Source: JADFRG01 sp046759305 (lineage in GTDB: Bacteria; Chloroflexota; Anaerolineae; Anaerolineales; E44-bin32). From it: 17,952 nt of DNA. The stretch lies in assembly GCA_046759305.1 (NCBI GenBank), contig JBHIBY010000053.1, positions 1 through 17,952 on the forward strand. The letters run 5' to 3'. The notes below the pieces were generated by a model. The model saw only the letters and a program-made list of their open reading frames with translations. It was not told the origin of the DNA and searched no databases. Positions within the stretch are counted from its first letter, which is position 1; the number at the start of each line of letters is the position of its first letter. Both the position numbers and the translations under genes were made by a program. Below, piece after piece: positions 8,511-14,532 of the stretch.

Positions 8511-8539
8511 AAAAAAAGCCCTGGATCACCCCAGGGCTT
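8511..8539 (-). terminator. Intrinsic terminator of the transposase gene
   Basis: Read on the - strand, AGCCCTGG, a 6-base loop and CCAGGGCT are followed directly by seven T. The stem overlaps the transposase stop codon (8526-8528), so the terminator is built into the last codons. Confidence 0.85.
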
Positions 8540-9959
8540 CGATCATTTTGGGTACTCCCAGGATATTGATCGCTCTTTTGATGTTGTATGCCAGAAATGA
8601 GAGACTCGTCTCAGCGCTGGTTTTTGGTATTCCTTTCATTAAGAAATAACCCTGGTCCATGCTTAATTTGATCGTTCCGAAGGGATGTTCAACGATTGCC
8701 TTGCGTCTGGTCAGAAGATCTGGATTATTTTCAATCCGTCTCTGCATCTCATCCAGCAGATCTTCATCCACCAGGCGGGTTATCCTTCTGCCGTCTTTGC
8801 TGCGGGTGCATCTATGCTTGATCTTGCAGGCCCTGCATGAGCTGGTGGCATAGTACTTGATCTGGCGATCCTTCTCAGTCGTCTGGAAACGGAAGGTCAT
8901 GCGCTCGCCGGCAGGGCACCAATAACAATCGTTTTCCCGGTCATACCTGAAATCCCGCTTGGTAAATAGCCCCTTTTTGCGATTAGCGGAAGTATTCGCT
9001 TTGGGGATTGTGGGAATAATTCCTTTCTGCAGGCAGGCTTTGATCTGGCCGCCGTCGTAGTAGCCTTTGTCGGCAAGGACCTCGAGCTCATCTACCTGGA
9101 GGATCTCTTTAGCGAGGGTAGCCATGCGTTCTAATTGATCGAAATCGTTGACTTCATTGGTGACATTGTGATCGAGGATCAACTTGTGCTTATCGTCCAC
9201 GCTGACCTGGACGTTATATCCCACTTGCGTGCCGTGGTTCTGCCCCAGAGGCATGGAGCGGCTGTCAGGATCGGTGAAGGAAACCTGCGTTTGGTCTGAT
9301 GATTCGAGTTCATCGAGGAGCTTGCCGAGATTGCCCTTGCGTTCCTTCAGGGAGTCGATCTTCTCCTGGATTTCTTCGGCGGTTGGCTTGTGGACTTCTG
9401 CTTCAAGATCATCGTTCTCGTCCAAATCGTTGAGGTAGTCTTCAATCTGCTGATCTATCTTCTTGATGAAGGAATTGAGCTTGCGTTTCGAGAAGTTCCT
9501 GCGCCGACTGTTTACAGCCTTGAACTTACTGCCCTCGATGGCAATGAGTTCTCCGCCGAACAGGTCGCATTCCCGACAGAAGAGGGTCAAGGAGCGGCAG
9601 ACTTTTTGGATTGCTTTGTGGTTGTCCCGTCGGAAGTCAGCGATAGTCTTAAAGTCAGGAATGAGGCGGCGAAGCAGCCACATCAGTTCCACATTACGGT
9701 TAGTCTCCTTCTCTAGCCTGCGACTGGATCGGACGTGGTTGAGATAACCGTAGATGTATAGGCGCAGAAGATCTCCGGGGTGGTAGGGAGGTCGCCCGGT
9801 ATCCGCGGTGGTGACTTGCTGGAAGCCGAGCGATGAAAGATCCAGGCTTCCCACAAAAGCGTCGATAAAGCGGACGGGATTATCTTCGCTGATATAGTCA
9901 TCCAGAGCTTCGGGAAACATGGTGATTTGGTCTCGATTAATGCCATCAATGTGATGCAT
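8526..9959 (-). CDS. IS1182-family transposase, first catalytic Asp replaced by Glu
   Basis: This 477-residue transposase has the usual IS1182 order: an N-terminal DUF772-type region (FPEALDDYISEDNPVRFID; RPPYHP; LLRLYIYGYLN), the DDE core, and a C-terminal cysteine cluster (C345, C348, C375, C378, C384) before a conserved LAYNIKRAINILG tail. The second Asp is in LADKGYYDG (D297) and the Glu in VEHPFGTIK (E424). Where relatives typically read AIDGSKFKAVN, this copy reads AIEGSKFKAVN (E142, codon GAG at 9534-9536), which may reduce or abolish activity. GAGG lies upstream of the ATG at 9959, and a small hairpin (TTAGA/TCTAA, 9972-9986) precedes it. The reading frame is otherwise intact. Confidence 0.9.
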   Translation of the reverse strand: MHHIDGINRDQITMFPEALDDYISEDNPVRFIDAFVGSLDLSSLGFQQVTTADTGRPPYHPGDLLRLYIYGYLNHVRSSRRLEKETNRNVELMWLLRRLIPDFKTIADFRRDNHKAIQKVCRSLTLFCRECDLFGGELIAIEGSKFKAVNSRRRNFSKRKLNSFIKKIDQQIEDYLNDLDENDDLEAEVHKPTAEEIQEKIDSLKERKGNLGKLLDELESSDQTQVSFTDPDSRSMPLGQNHGTQVGYNVQVSVDDKHKLILDHNVTNEVNDFDQLERMATLAKEILQVDELEVLADKGYYDGGQIKACLQKGIIPTIPKANTSANRKKGLFTKRDFRYDRENDCYWCPAGERMTFRFQTTEKDRQIKYYATSSCRACKIKHRCTRSKDGRRITRLVDEDLLDEMQRRIENNPDLLTRRKAIVEHPFGTIKLSMDQGYFLMKGIPKTSAETSLSFLAYNIKRAINILGVPKMIEALG

Positions 9960-10031
9960 TGAAACCTCAGATTAGACAGAATCTAACGACAAATGTATTA
10001 TCGCCTCGGAGAGGACTTTTTACACAGACTC

Positions 10032-10196
10032 TCGCTGGAGCGGACCGGGGATTCAACGATAAATGCTAATGGGAATGAAGGTCGGGGCTCTGGGCCGAGC
10101 TCACTACGGAGCGATCCCCGGCTGCTCACTTGTGCCTGCGGCCCCCTGGCCTGGCCGGCAGGGCAGGCAAGCACGGGTAGCTTGCAGCTGTTAGGC
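10032..10196 (+). repeat. Right part of attC-like repeat copy 2
   Basis: This continues the copy begun at 8398. Together they form about 175 bp bounded by the perfect inverted boxes GCCTAAC and GTTAGGC (10190-10196). The main stem pairs GAGCGGACCGGGGAT with ATCCCCGGCTGCTC, leaving one A unpaired. The 3' arm holds a larger, modified side hairpin (CTTGTGCCTGC against GCAGGCAAG) with about 10 extra bases after it. If it behaves as an integron attC, the next cassette begins at 10191. Confidence 0.75.
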
Positions 10197-10347
10197 GGCT
10201 CGGCAACACTCGTCAGCAGCAATTCGTATAGCACTCTGGTCCGATACCGCGTGCTAACATTCCTATGCCGGTGACCACAGAACAGCTATTGAGGTCAATA
10301 TTGAGAGCGAGGCGATCTCTGATGTCTCGCATTGGAGGAAATTCCCT

Positions 10348-10605
10348 ATGAGAATGTTTCGCAGACCCGGACGCGCGATGCGACGCCGGCTAATGAGAGG
10401 GTTTCGCCGGCGCGTACCTCGCGTAGGCCCCCTTGAGCAAGAGATCGATCATCATACCGAGAGCGAAAGCCCAGCGAAACGCGGAACGCTGCCGCTAAAG
10501 TGTCCTAGTTGCGGCGGCGGCGTGCACCCGGACGAAATCGAGTGGACGGATTCGCACAGCGCGATTTGCGATTACTGTGGGAGCAGCTTGCAGACAGAAT
10601 CGTAA
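10348..10605 (+). CDS. Small zinc-ribbon protein with arginine-rich N-terminus
   Basis: The 85-residue product begins with a strongly basic segment (MRMFRRPGRAMRRRLMRGF and onward to residue 26). It ends in a zinc ribbon with CPSC at 52-55 and CDYC at 74-77, spaced by 18 residues. The basic arm could bind nucleic acid or the membrane surface; nothing in the sequence decides. TGGAGGAAA lies at a good distance before the ATG. It is the only gene between repeats at 10196 and 10683, so it forms one cassette. Its function is unknown. Confidence 0.75.
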   Translation: MRMFRRPGRAMRRRLMRGFRRRVPRVGPLEQEIDHHTESESPAKRGTLPLKCPSCGGGVHPDEIEWTDSHSAICDYCGSSLQTES

Positions 10606-10682
10606 TGAATTGGGGGGATCTAGCGAGCTTTGCTGAAAGCTATCACTGGATCCATCGACTAGAGAATAGGTCTTTCTGCTCC

Positions 10683-10796
10683 GCCTAGCCACTCGCTGGA
10701 GCGGGCCAGGCCTCAGCGAGCCGCGGCTTTGTGTGTTGATCAGCCTGGCCGCACCCTGGGCTGACCGCCAGGGCAGGCAGCTCGCAGCCATTATGC
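10683..10796 (+). repeat. attC-like repeat, copy 3
   Basis: This 114-bp copy runs from R''-like GCCTAGC (10683-10689) to R'-like ATTATGC (10790-10796). The main stem pairs GCGGGCCAGGC (10701-10711) with GCCTGGCCGC (10743-10752), leaving one G unpaired. The side hairpin is CCCTGG (10754-10759) with CCAGGG (10768-10773). It then has GGCAGCTCGCAGCC, shared by most copies. The central box bases AGC and ATT depart from the AAC/GTT of active integron sites. Confidence 0.75.
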
Positions 10797-10878
10797 CAGG
10801 CTGCAGGGATTCTGCGTGATAATCTGTAATTCGTAAGCATCTATAGGAATAGATCCGTTCATTGAAAGAGGTGGAAAA

Positions 10879-11058
10879 GTGGCGACGAAGAGTGGCGACG
10901 AAATGTTTTCAGCGGGCAAGATGGCGGAAGCGCTGGGCGTTTCTCAAGGCAAGGTCAAAAAGCTCATCCAAGAGTATGAGATCGAGCCAGACGAGATCAA
11001 GCGTGGATGCAAATATTACGGAACCGCCACGCTGAAAAAGCTCAAGGCTGAGGTGTAG
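10879..11058 (+). CDS. Small helix-turn-helix-like protein
   Basis: This 59-residue frame starts at GTG 10879 with AAGAGGTGG just upstream. Residues 9-35 (FSAGKMAEALGVSQGKVKKL, then IQEYEIE) resemble the first helices of a MerR or excisionase-type winged helix: a helix, the turn LGVSQ, then a recognition helix. The rest (CKYYGTATLKKLKAEV) fits the wing and last helix. A second possible start is ATG 10903. The gene was too short to stand out among longer frames but has good codon structure and a ribosome-binding site. It is the sole gene of its cassette. A DNA-binding role is inferred from the motif alone. Confidence 0.68.
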   Translation: MATKSGDEMFSAGKMAEALGVSQGKVKKLIQEYEIEPDEIKRGCKYYGTATLKKLKAEV

Positions 11059-11141
11059 ATCCGGCTGCTGCGTTGGGAACTGTAGCTTCAGGCGAGGGAC
11101 CTTCCCCTCATCGAGCCGAATAATTACCCAAGAACTGGGCA

Positions 11142-11256
11142 GCATAGCAACTCGCTGGAGCGGAGCCGGCATCAGCGAGCTTGTTCCTTATTCTCCGAGG
11201 TGCCCGGCCGCTCCCTGGCCTGGTCCGCCAGGACTGGCAGCTCGCAGCCGTAATCC
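11142..11256 (+). repeat. attC-like repeat, copy 4
   Basis: This 115-bp copy has R''-like GCATAGC (11142-11148) and R'-like GTAATCC (11250-11256). The main stem pairs GGAGCGG, an unpaired purine and CCGG with CCGGCCGCTCC. The side hairpin is CCTGGC-loop-GCCAGG, followed by the common GGCAGCTCGCAGCC. GCATAG is complementary at 5 of 6 positions to TTATGC, the first six bases of the preceding cassette (10791-10796). Confidence 0.76.
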
Positions 11257-11307
11257 GGCCTAGCAGCAGCTCATGAACGCTTAGGGATGCTTCTCGAGGT
11301 ATGAGCA

Positions 11308-11916
11308 ATGGCAGTGAAGCTGTTCTATGAGGTCATCTACCGCTACTTCCGCGCTCCGTGGGATATTGGAGCGCGGGAAGAGCTGGTGGCCCTCGTAGAT
11401 GGTGGACGCATCAAGCCGTGCCGTGCCATAGACCTTGGATGTGGCACAGGTGCGAACGCTATTTACCTCGCGCAGAAAGGCTTTGAGACTACCGGCGTAG
11501 ATCTTGCAGAGGCTGCGATCGACAAGGCGAAAGCGCGGGCAATAGACGCTGATGTGCAAGTTGAATTCATTGTGGATGACCTCACAAACCTTCGCCACAC
11601 TTCAGGCAGATTCGACTTTCTGTTGGACTACGGTGTGCTGGACGATCTTCGGCCGTCCCAGCGCGAACTGTATTTGCAGAACATGCTGACGCTGACCAAC
11701 CCCCACAGCCGCTACCTACTATGGGGCTTCGAATACCCGATCCGTTGGTGGGAGCGACTTCTGCCCTTCTATGACGTCCCATTCAGATCGGGCGAAATCG
11801 AGCAGCGCTTCAGACCATACTTCAAGATCGAGAAGATCGCGGGTAGTCTAGATTGGTCGCGATTTCCACCCGGGTACGCAGCATATCTGATGATCCGGAA
11901 AGGAGATTCCCTATAA
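11308..11916 (+). CDS. Class I SAM-dependent methyltransferase
   Basis: The 202-residue protein has a class I methyltransferase core. Motif I is AIDLGCGTGANA (40-51), which binds S-adenosylmethionine. It is followed by the acidic end of strand 2 in TTGVDLAEAA (61-70), and by VDDL and LDYGVLDDL for the later strands. Small methyltransferases of this TehB/thiopurine-methyltransferase-like size act on small molecules or toxic ions, but the substrate cannot be assigned. ATG 11308 has CGAGGT seven bases upstream; an out-of-frame ATG at 11301 opens only a very short frame. It shares a cassette with the membrane protein that follows and overlaps it at the stop. Confidence 0.83.
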   Translation: MAVKLFYEVIYRYFRAPWDIGAREELVALVDGGRIKPCRAIDLGCGTGANAIYLAQKGFETTGVDLAEAAIDKAKARAIDADVQVEFIVDDLTNLRHTSGRFDFLLDYGVLDDLRPSQRELYLQNMLTLTNPHSRYLLWGFEYPIRWWERLLPFYDVPFRSGEIEQRFRPYFKIEKIAGSLDWSRFPPGYAAYLMIRKGDSL

Positions 11917-12326
11917 GGAACTGGATTTCGTCCTTGAGCGGGGTAATCACACTGTCTACGATCGCACTGCTAACATTCTTGGGCCGCGGATTCATGGATT
12001 GGCGATACGAATATCCCCTGCAAGACCCATCAGGTGCTTTTGACGTACCGGGCGTGCTGATATACATGGCGCTCGCCGGGACTTGGATTTGGGGCCTCCT
12101 AGCAGCGGCACGAGGCAGCAGACGAGGGCTACTCGCGCTCTTGATTCTTGCTTTGGTCCTGAATATCGCGCTGGCACTCGCTACTTACTTCATTTTCTGC
12201 CCTCCGTGGACGGAGTGTGAGGGCTGGCCTAATGTGTGGCTTTGGAACTGGGCGAATTTGATTTCAGGGCTACTTGCAGTCATCGCGACCACCTTTCAAC
12301 TCAGGCGAAGCCAATCGGCGGGATAG
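11913..12326 (+). CDS. Four-helix membrane protein, probable noncanonical ATA start
   Basis: The product of about 137 residues has four hydrophobic segments (GVITLSTIALLTFLG; GVLIYMALAGTWIWGLL; GLLALLILALVLNIALALAT; LISGLLAVIAT) and no motif I recognise. No ATG precedes the first segment. The best ribosome-binding site, AAGGAG (11900-11905), is followed after 7 bases by ATA 11913, which overlaps the methyltransferase stop as ATAA where ATGA would be expected. The alternatives are TTG 11853, without a good site and overlapping by 64 bases, and TTG 11934, too far from it. The stop TAG lies inside the R''-like box of the next repeat. Coupled translation with the methyltransferase is likely if the ATA is used. 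Confidence 0.66.
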   Translation: MRNWISSLSGVITLSTIALLTFLGRGFMDWRYEYPLQDPSGAFDVPGVLIYMALAGTWIWGLLAAARGSRRGLLALLILALVLNIALALATYFIFCPPWTECEGWPNVWLWNWANLISGLLAVIATTFQLRRSQSAG

Positions 12327-12443
12327 CAACTCGCTGGAGCGGACCGGAGATCCAGCGCCTGATGCTGGAGATGATCGATTTGGGGGCGATAGAATGGTAT
12401 GCGAGGGGTCTGGTCCCGGCCCCTCAGCTCATGGCTGTCACGG
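12321..12443 (+). repeat. attC-like repeat, copy 5, right half decayed
   Basis: The left arm is well kept: GGATAGC (12321-12327), AACTCGCTGGAGCGGACCGG, then GATCCAGCG. The right arm is reduced to fragments such as CCCGGCCCCTCAGCTC, and only a weak R' candidate, GTCACGG (12437-12443), is visible. The side hairpin is missing. GGATAG matches the complement of the cassette start TAATCC (11251-11256) at 4 of 6 positions. Confidence 0.62.
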
Positions 12444-12492
12444 GATCAGATATCATGAAGGCTCTTTACAACTGCCGCCAAGGAGGAAGATC

Positions 12493-12861
12493 ATGGCTAT
12501 GGATTTGACTGTTCGCATAGAAGACCAGCCCGGCACCCTGGCAGAGCTGGGTGAGGCGTTGGGCAACGCTGGCATCAACATTGATGGAATGTGTGGCTTT
12601 CCTTGTGAAGGGGTAGGGGTGATCCACATTCTTACGGAGGATGCCGCTGGAGCGCGGCATGCACTCGAAGATGCTGGCCTTGAGGTCGCATCCGAAAGGA
12701 ATGTTCTTCTTGTTGAAGCTGAAGACCGACCAGGAATGCTCGGAGAAGTTGCGCGGAAAATCGCTGACGCCGGTGTAAATGTTGACCTACTCTACAAGGC
12801 GACCCAAACTAAGCTTGTCATTGGGGCCGATGATCTAGAGAAAGCTCAATCCGCAATTTAG
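12493..12861 (+). CDS. Tandem ACT-domain protein
   Basis: This 122-residue protein consists of two ACT-type beta-alpha-beta-beta-alpha-beta units. The first starts LTVRIEDQPGTLAELGEAL (5-23) with NAGINIDGM. The second starts VLLVEAEDRPGMLGEVARKI (71-90) with DAGVNVDLL. ACT domains bind amino acids or similar small ligands and usually regulate enzymes; here there is no catalytic domain, so it may be a stand-alone sensor or bind a partner. A strong AAGGAGGA precedes the ATG at 12493. The longer in-frame extension to 12274 runs through repeat copy 5 and is not believed. It is the only gene of its cassette. Confidence 0.82.
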   Translation: MAMDLTVRIEDQPGTLAELGEALGNAGINIDGMCGFPCEGVGVIHILTEDAAGARHALEDAGLEVASERNVLLVEAEDRPGMLGEVARKIADAGVNVDLLYKATQTKLVIGADDLEKAQSAI

Positions 12862-12963
12862 CTCTCGGACCCAAGATCTGCTTCCGGCTTCTTTGCTAAA
12901 GCATGGTTGCAGGGAAAACTAGAGGAGGAGCCATTACAACTGCTTTGATGTGATTCAGGTATC

Positions 12964-12988
12964 GGGCGAGGCAAACGTCCTGTCGCCC
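12964..12988 (+). terminator. Possible hairpin downstream of the ACT gene
   Basis: GGGCGAGG pairs with CCTGTCGCCC, with two bases bulged and a 7-base loop, just before repeat copy 6. There is no U-tract after it, so termination is uncertain. Confidence 0.3.
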
Positions 12989-12996
12989 AATGTGCC

Positions 12997-13144
12997 GCAC
13001 AACCACTCGCTGGTGCGGACCGGGGATTCAGCGCCATAGTCAGGCCGAGTTCGGCATCAAGATGTCGAACTATGCGCATGAATGACCGACCTCCGGCCGC
13101 TCCCTGGCCTGACCGCCAGGACAGGCAGCTCGCAGCTGCCAGCC
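12997..13144 (+). repeat. attC-like repeat, copy 6
   Basis: This 148-bp copy has R''-like GCACAAC (12997-13003), which keeps the AAC core, and R'-like GCCAGCC (13138-13144). The main stem pairs GCGG, unpaired A and CCGG with CCGGCCGC. The side hairpin is CCTGGC-CTGACC-GCCAGG, followed by GGCAGCTCGCAGC. Its centre is longer than in copies 3 and 4. Confidence 0.75.
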
Positions 13145-13165
13145 GGCGCAGGAGTTGGTTCTCAT

Positions 13166-13720
13166 ATGCTGGAGATTCCGGCTGACGACAAGATAGTACT
13201 AAGAAGCGTCGAGTTGCGAGACGCGGATGATCTCTTCCCCCTCACGGATGCCTCTCGTCAGTACTTGCGGGAATGGCTGCCGTGGGTGGATTCAACGCGG
13301 ACGGTCGACGATACACGAGCCTTTGTTGATTCCGCGCTCGAGCAGCAGGCGAACAATGATGGCTTCCACTGCACTATCTGGTACGAAGAGAAGCTGGTTG
13401 GCATGATCGGGCTCGGTCATATTGACTGGGCCAACCGCAAAACCGAGATTGGATACTGGCTCGGAGAAGAGTTCCAAGGTAACGGAATCATGACAAAATC
13501 CTGCCAAAGTCTAGTCAGCTATCTATTCGACGAGATAGAACTCAATCGAGTCACAATTCGCGTCGCAGTGGGCAACAAGCGCAGCCGAGCTATTCCCGAG
13601 AGACTTGGTTTCGTTGAAGAAGGAACGATCCGAGATGCGGAATGGCTGTATGACCATTATGTCGATAGCGTGATCTATGGGTTGCTTCAAAGAGACATAC
13701 CGAATGAACACGCCAGCTAG
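13166..13720 (+). CDS. GNAT-family N-acetyltransferase, RimJ/RimL-like
   Basis: The 184-residue protein is a GCN5-related acetyltransferase of the RimJ/RimL ribosomal-protein type. It shows the LREWLPWVD region (34-42), IGLGHIDWANRKTEIGYWL (81-99), the acetyl-CoA loop EFQGNGIMT (102-110) in the Q/R-x-x-G-x-G/A position, LNRVTIRV, and N..SRAIPERLGFVEEGTIR (137-156). It should transfer acetyl from acetyl-CoA to an amine; the substrate may be a ribosomal protein N-terminus, a drug or another small molecule. ATG 13166 has CAGGAG upstream; a longer in-frame start (13082) lies inside repeat copy 6. The stop TAG sits within the R''-like box of the next repeat. GNAT genes are common cassette cargo. 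Confidence 0.87.
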   Translation: MLEIPADDKIVLRSVELRDADDLFPLTDASRQYLREWLPWVDSTRTVDDTRAFVDSALEQQANNDGFHCTIWYEEKLVGMIGLGHIDWANRKTEIGYWLGEEFQGNGIMTKSCQSLVSYLFDEIELNRVTIRVAVGNKRSRAIPERLGFVEEGTIRDAEWLYDHYVDSVIYGLLQRDIPNEHAS

Positions 13721-13895
13721 CTACTCGCTGCCCCTGTCCCTAGGCTAGGGGTCTAGGGAGAGCGGACCGGGGATGCGCGCCAAAAGCAAGAGATGATCAA
13801 AATCTGGGTGCCTGGACTAGCTCGCAACAGAACGAATCCCGGCCGCTCCCTGGCCTGGAGGCTACGCCGCGATAGGCAGCTCGCAGCCGTTTGGA
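13715..13895 (+). repeat. attC-like repeat, copy 7, with inserted palindrome
   Basis: This 181-bp copy has R''-like AGCTAGC (13715-13721) and R'-like GTTTGGA (13889-13895). The main stem pairs GAGCGG, unpaired A, CCGGG and AT with AATCCCGGCCGCTC. Between ACTCGCTG and GAGCGGACC it carries about 29 extra bases including the inverted repeat TCCCTAG/CTAGGGA, found in no other copy. The side hairpin of the right arm is altered (CCTGGCCTGGAGGCTACGCC). Confidence 0.72.
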
Positions 13896-13999
13896 AGCGT
13901 CGCCCAAATCTTCAATTGCATGCGCATTGTTTGCTGAAGCCTGAAGATATTCGCCACTAGCAGAACAACGAGTTGTTGATATTCCTTGGAGGATCTGAC

Positions 14000-14299
14000 A
14001 TGAAGAGACTGTTAGGCGTGTTCATAATTTCAATGATGTTGATCGCGATTTCCGGCTGTGCAGCAGGTCCTAATGAACTGGTGAATCTTCCTGATGATGA
14101 GGGAAAGGTCGCTGGCTTTTGGCAAGGCCTATGGCATGGAGTTATCTCTCCCGTTGCCTTCTTGATTTCACTATTCTCCGAGACTGTGCATATCTACGAA
14201 GCCCATAACAATGGAGGTTGGTACAACTTCGGTTTCCTATTGGGGGCATCGATTATCTTTGGAGGAAGTGGACGCGGCGCTGCAAGACGTCGACGTTGA
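14000..14299 (+). CDS. Small predicted lipoprotein
   Basis: This is a 99-residue protein with a lipoprotein signal peptide: a basic start (MKR), a hydrophobic core (LLGVFIISMMLIA) and a lipobox ISGC with the acylated cysteine at position 20. The mature part has a second hydrophobic stretch (WHGVISPVAFLISLF, about 53-67), an IYEAHNNGGWYNFGFLLGA segment and an Arg/Gly-rich tail. I have an impression that similar small proteins occur as lone genes in other bacteria, but no function is known to me. TTGGAGGA precedes the ATG at 14000. It is the only gene of its cassette and would be attached to the outer face of a membrane. Confidence 0.75.
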   Translation: MKRLLGVFIISMMLIAISGCAAGPNELVNLPDDEGKVAGFWQGLWHGVISPVAFLISLFSETVHIYEAHNNGGWYNFGFLLGASIIFGGSGRGAARRRR

Positions 14300-14312
14300 T
14301 ACGATAAACGCT

Positions 14313-14427
14313 GCCTATCAACTCGCTGCAGCGGGCGTCGCCTCGGCGAAATTTTCTGTTAGAAGTTGCTTGGCAGCGCCGCTCCCTGGCTTGACTGGCC
14401 AGGACGGGCAGCTCGCATCTGCTTCGC
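14313..14427 (+). repeat. attC-like repeat, copy 8
   Basis: This 115-bp copy has R''-like GCCTATC (14313-14319) and a weak R' candidate GCTTCGC (14421-14427). The main stem pairs AGCGG, unpaired G and CG with CGCCGCT. The side hairpin is CCTGGC-loop-GCCAGG, followed by GGGCAGCTCGCA. The ends are more worn than the internal hairpin. Confidence 0.7.
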
Positions 14428-14471
14428 AAGCACCTTGAACTGCTAAGCAGTCAAGCAGTCGTTAGCTGGCC

Positions 14472-14500
14472 TGCAAATAAGGATGTTCGCTTTGTATGAT
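14472..14500 (+). promoter_or_regulatory. Weak candidate promoter for the last cassette gene
   Basis: TATGAT (14495-14500) is a good -10 match 30-33 bases before the likely start codon. The -35 position (TGCAAA, 17-base spacing) matches poorly. Cassette genes often depend on an upstream promoter, so a local one would matter, but this call is tentative. Confidence 0.22.
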
Positions 14501-14532
14501 GCAGCCCTGGAATGAGCAAAAGGAGAAAGATG

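Larger units (their letters stand above)
8412..10030 (-). mobile_element. IS1182-family insertion sequence
   Basis: The ends are defined by imperfect terminal inverted repeats. The left end CAGGCTGTGTGAAAAG (8412-8427) matches the reverse complement of 10016-10031, GAGTCTGTGTAAAAAG, at 13 of 16 positions. The flanks carry a duplicated TCGC (or CTCGC, leaving the right border at 10030 or 10031), giving an element of about 1.62 kb. It encodes one transposase on the - strand with its own terminator. The insertion point lies inside an attC-like repeat, and joining the flanks restores that repeat without gaps. Confidence 0.85.

Noticed and set aside
8174..8512. 112-residue open frame on the - strand
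   Set aside because: It spans the insertion border and the repeat, has no ribosome-binding site and no recognisable domain.
14011..14017. GTTAGGC, identical to the best R' box
   Set aside because: It lies in the signal-peptide codons of the lipoprotein with no repeat arm before it; a chance match.
8398..14427. CRISPR array or MITE family as the explanation for the repeats
   Set aside because: Repeats are 114-181 bp, diverged and gene-separated, so not CRISPR. Target duplications and simple terminal inverted repeats expected of MITEs are not seen around the copies, although a MITE-like origin cannot be fully excluded.
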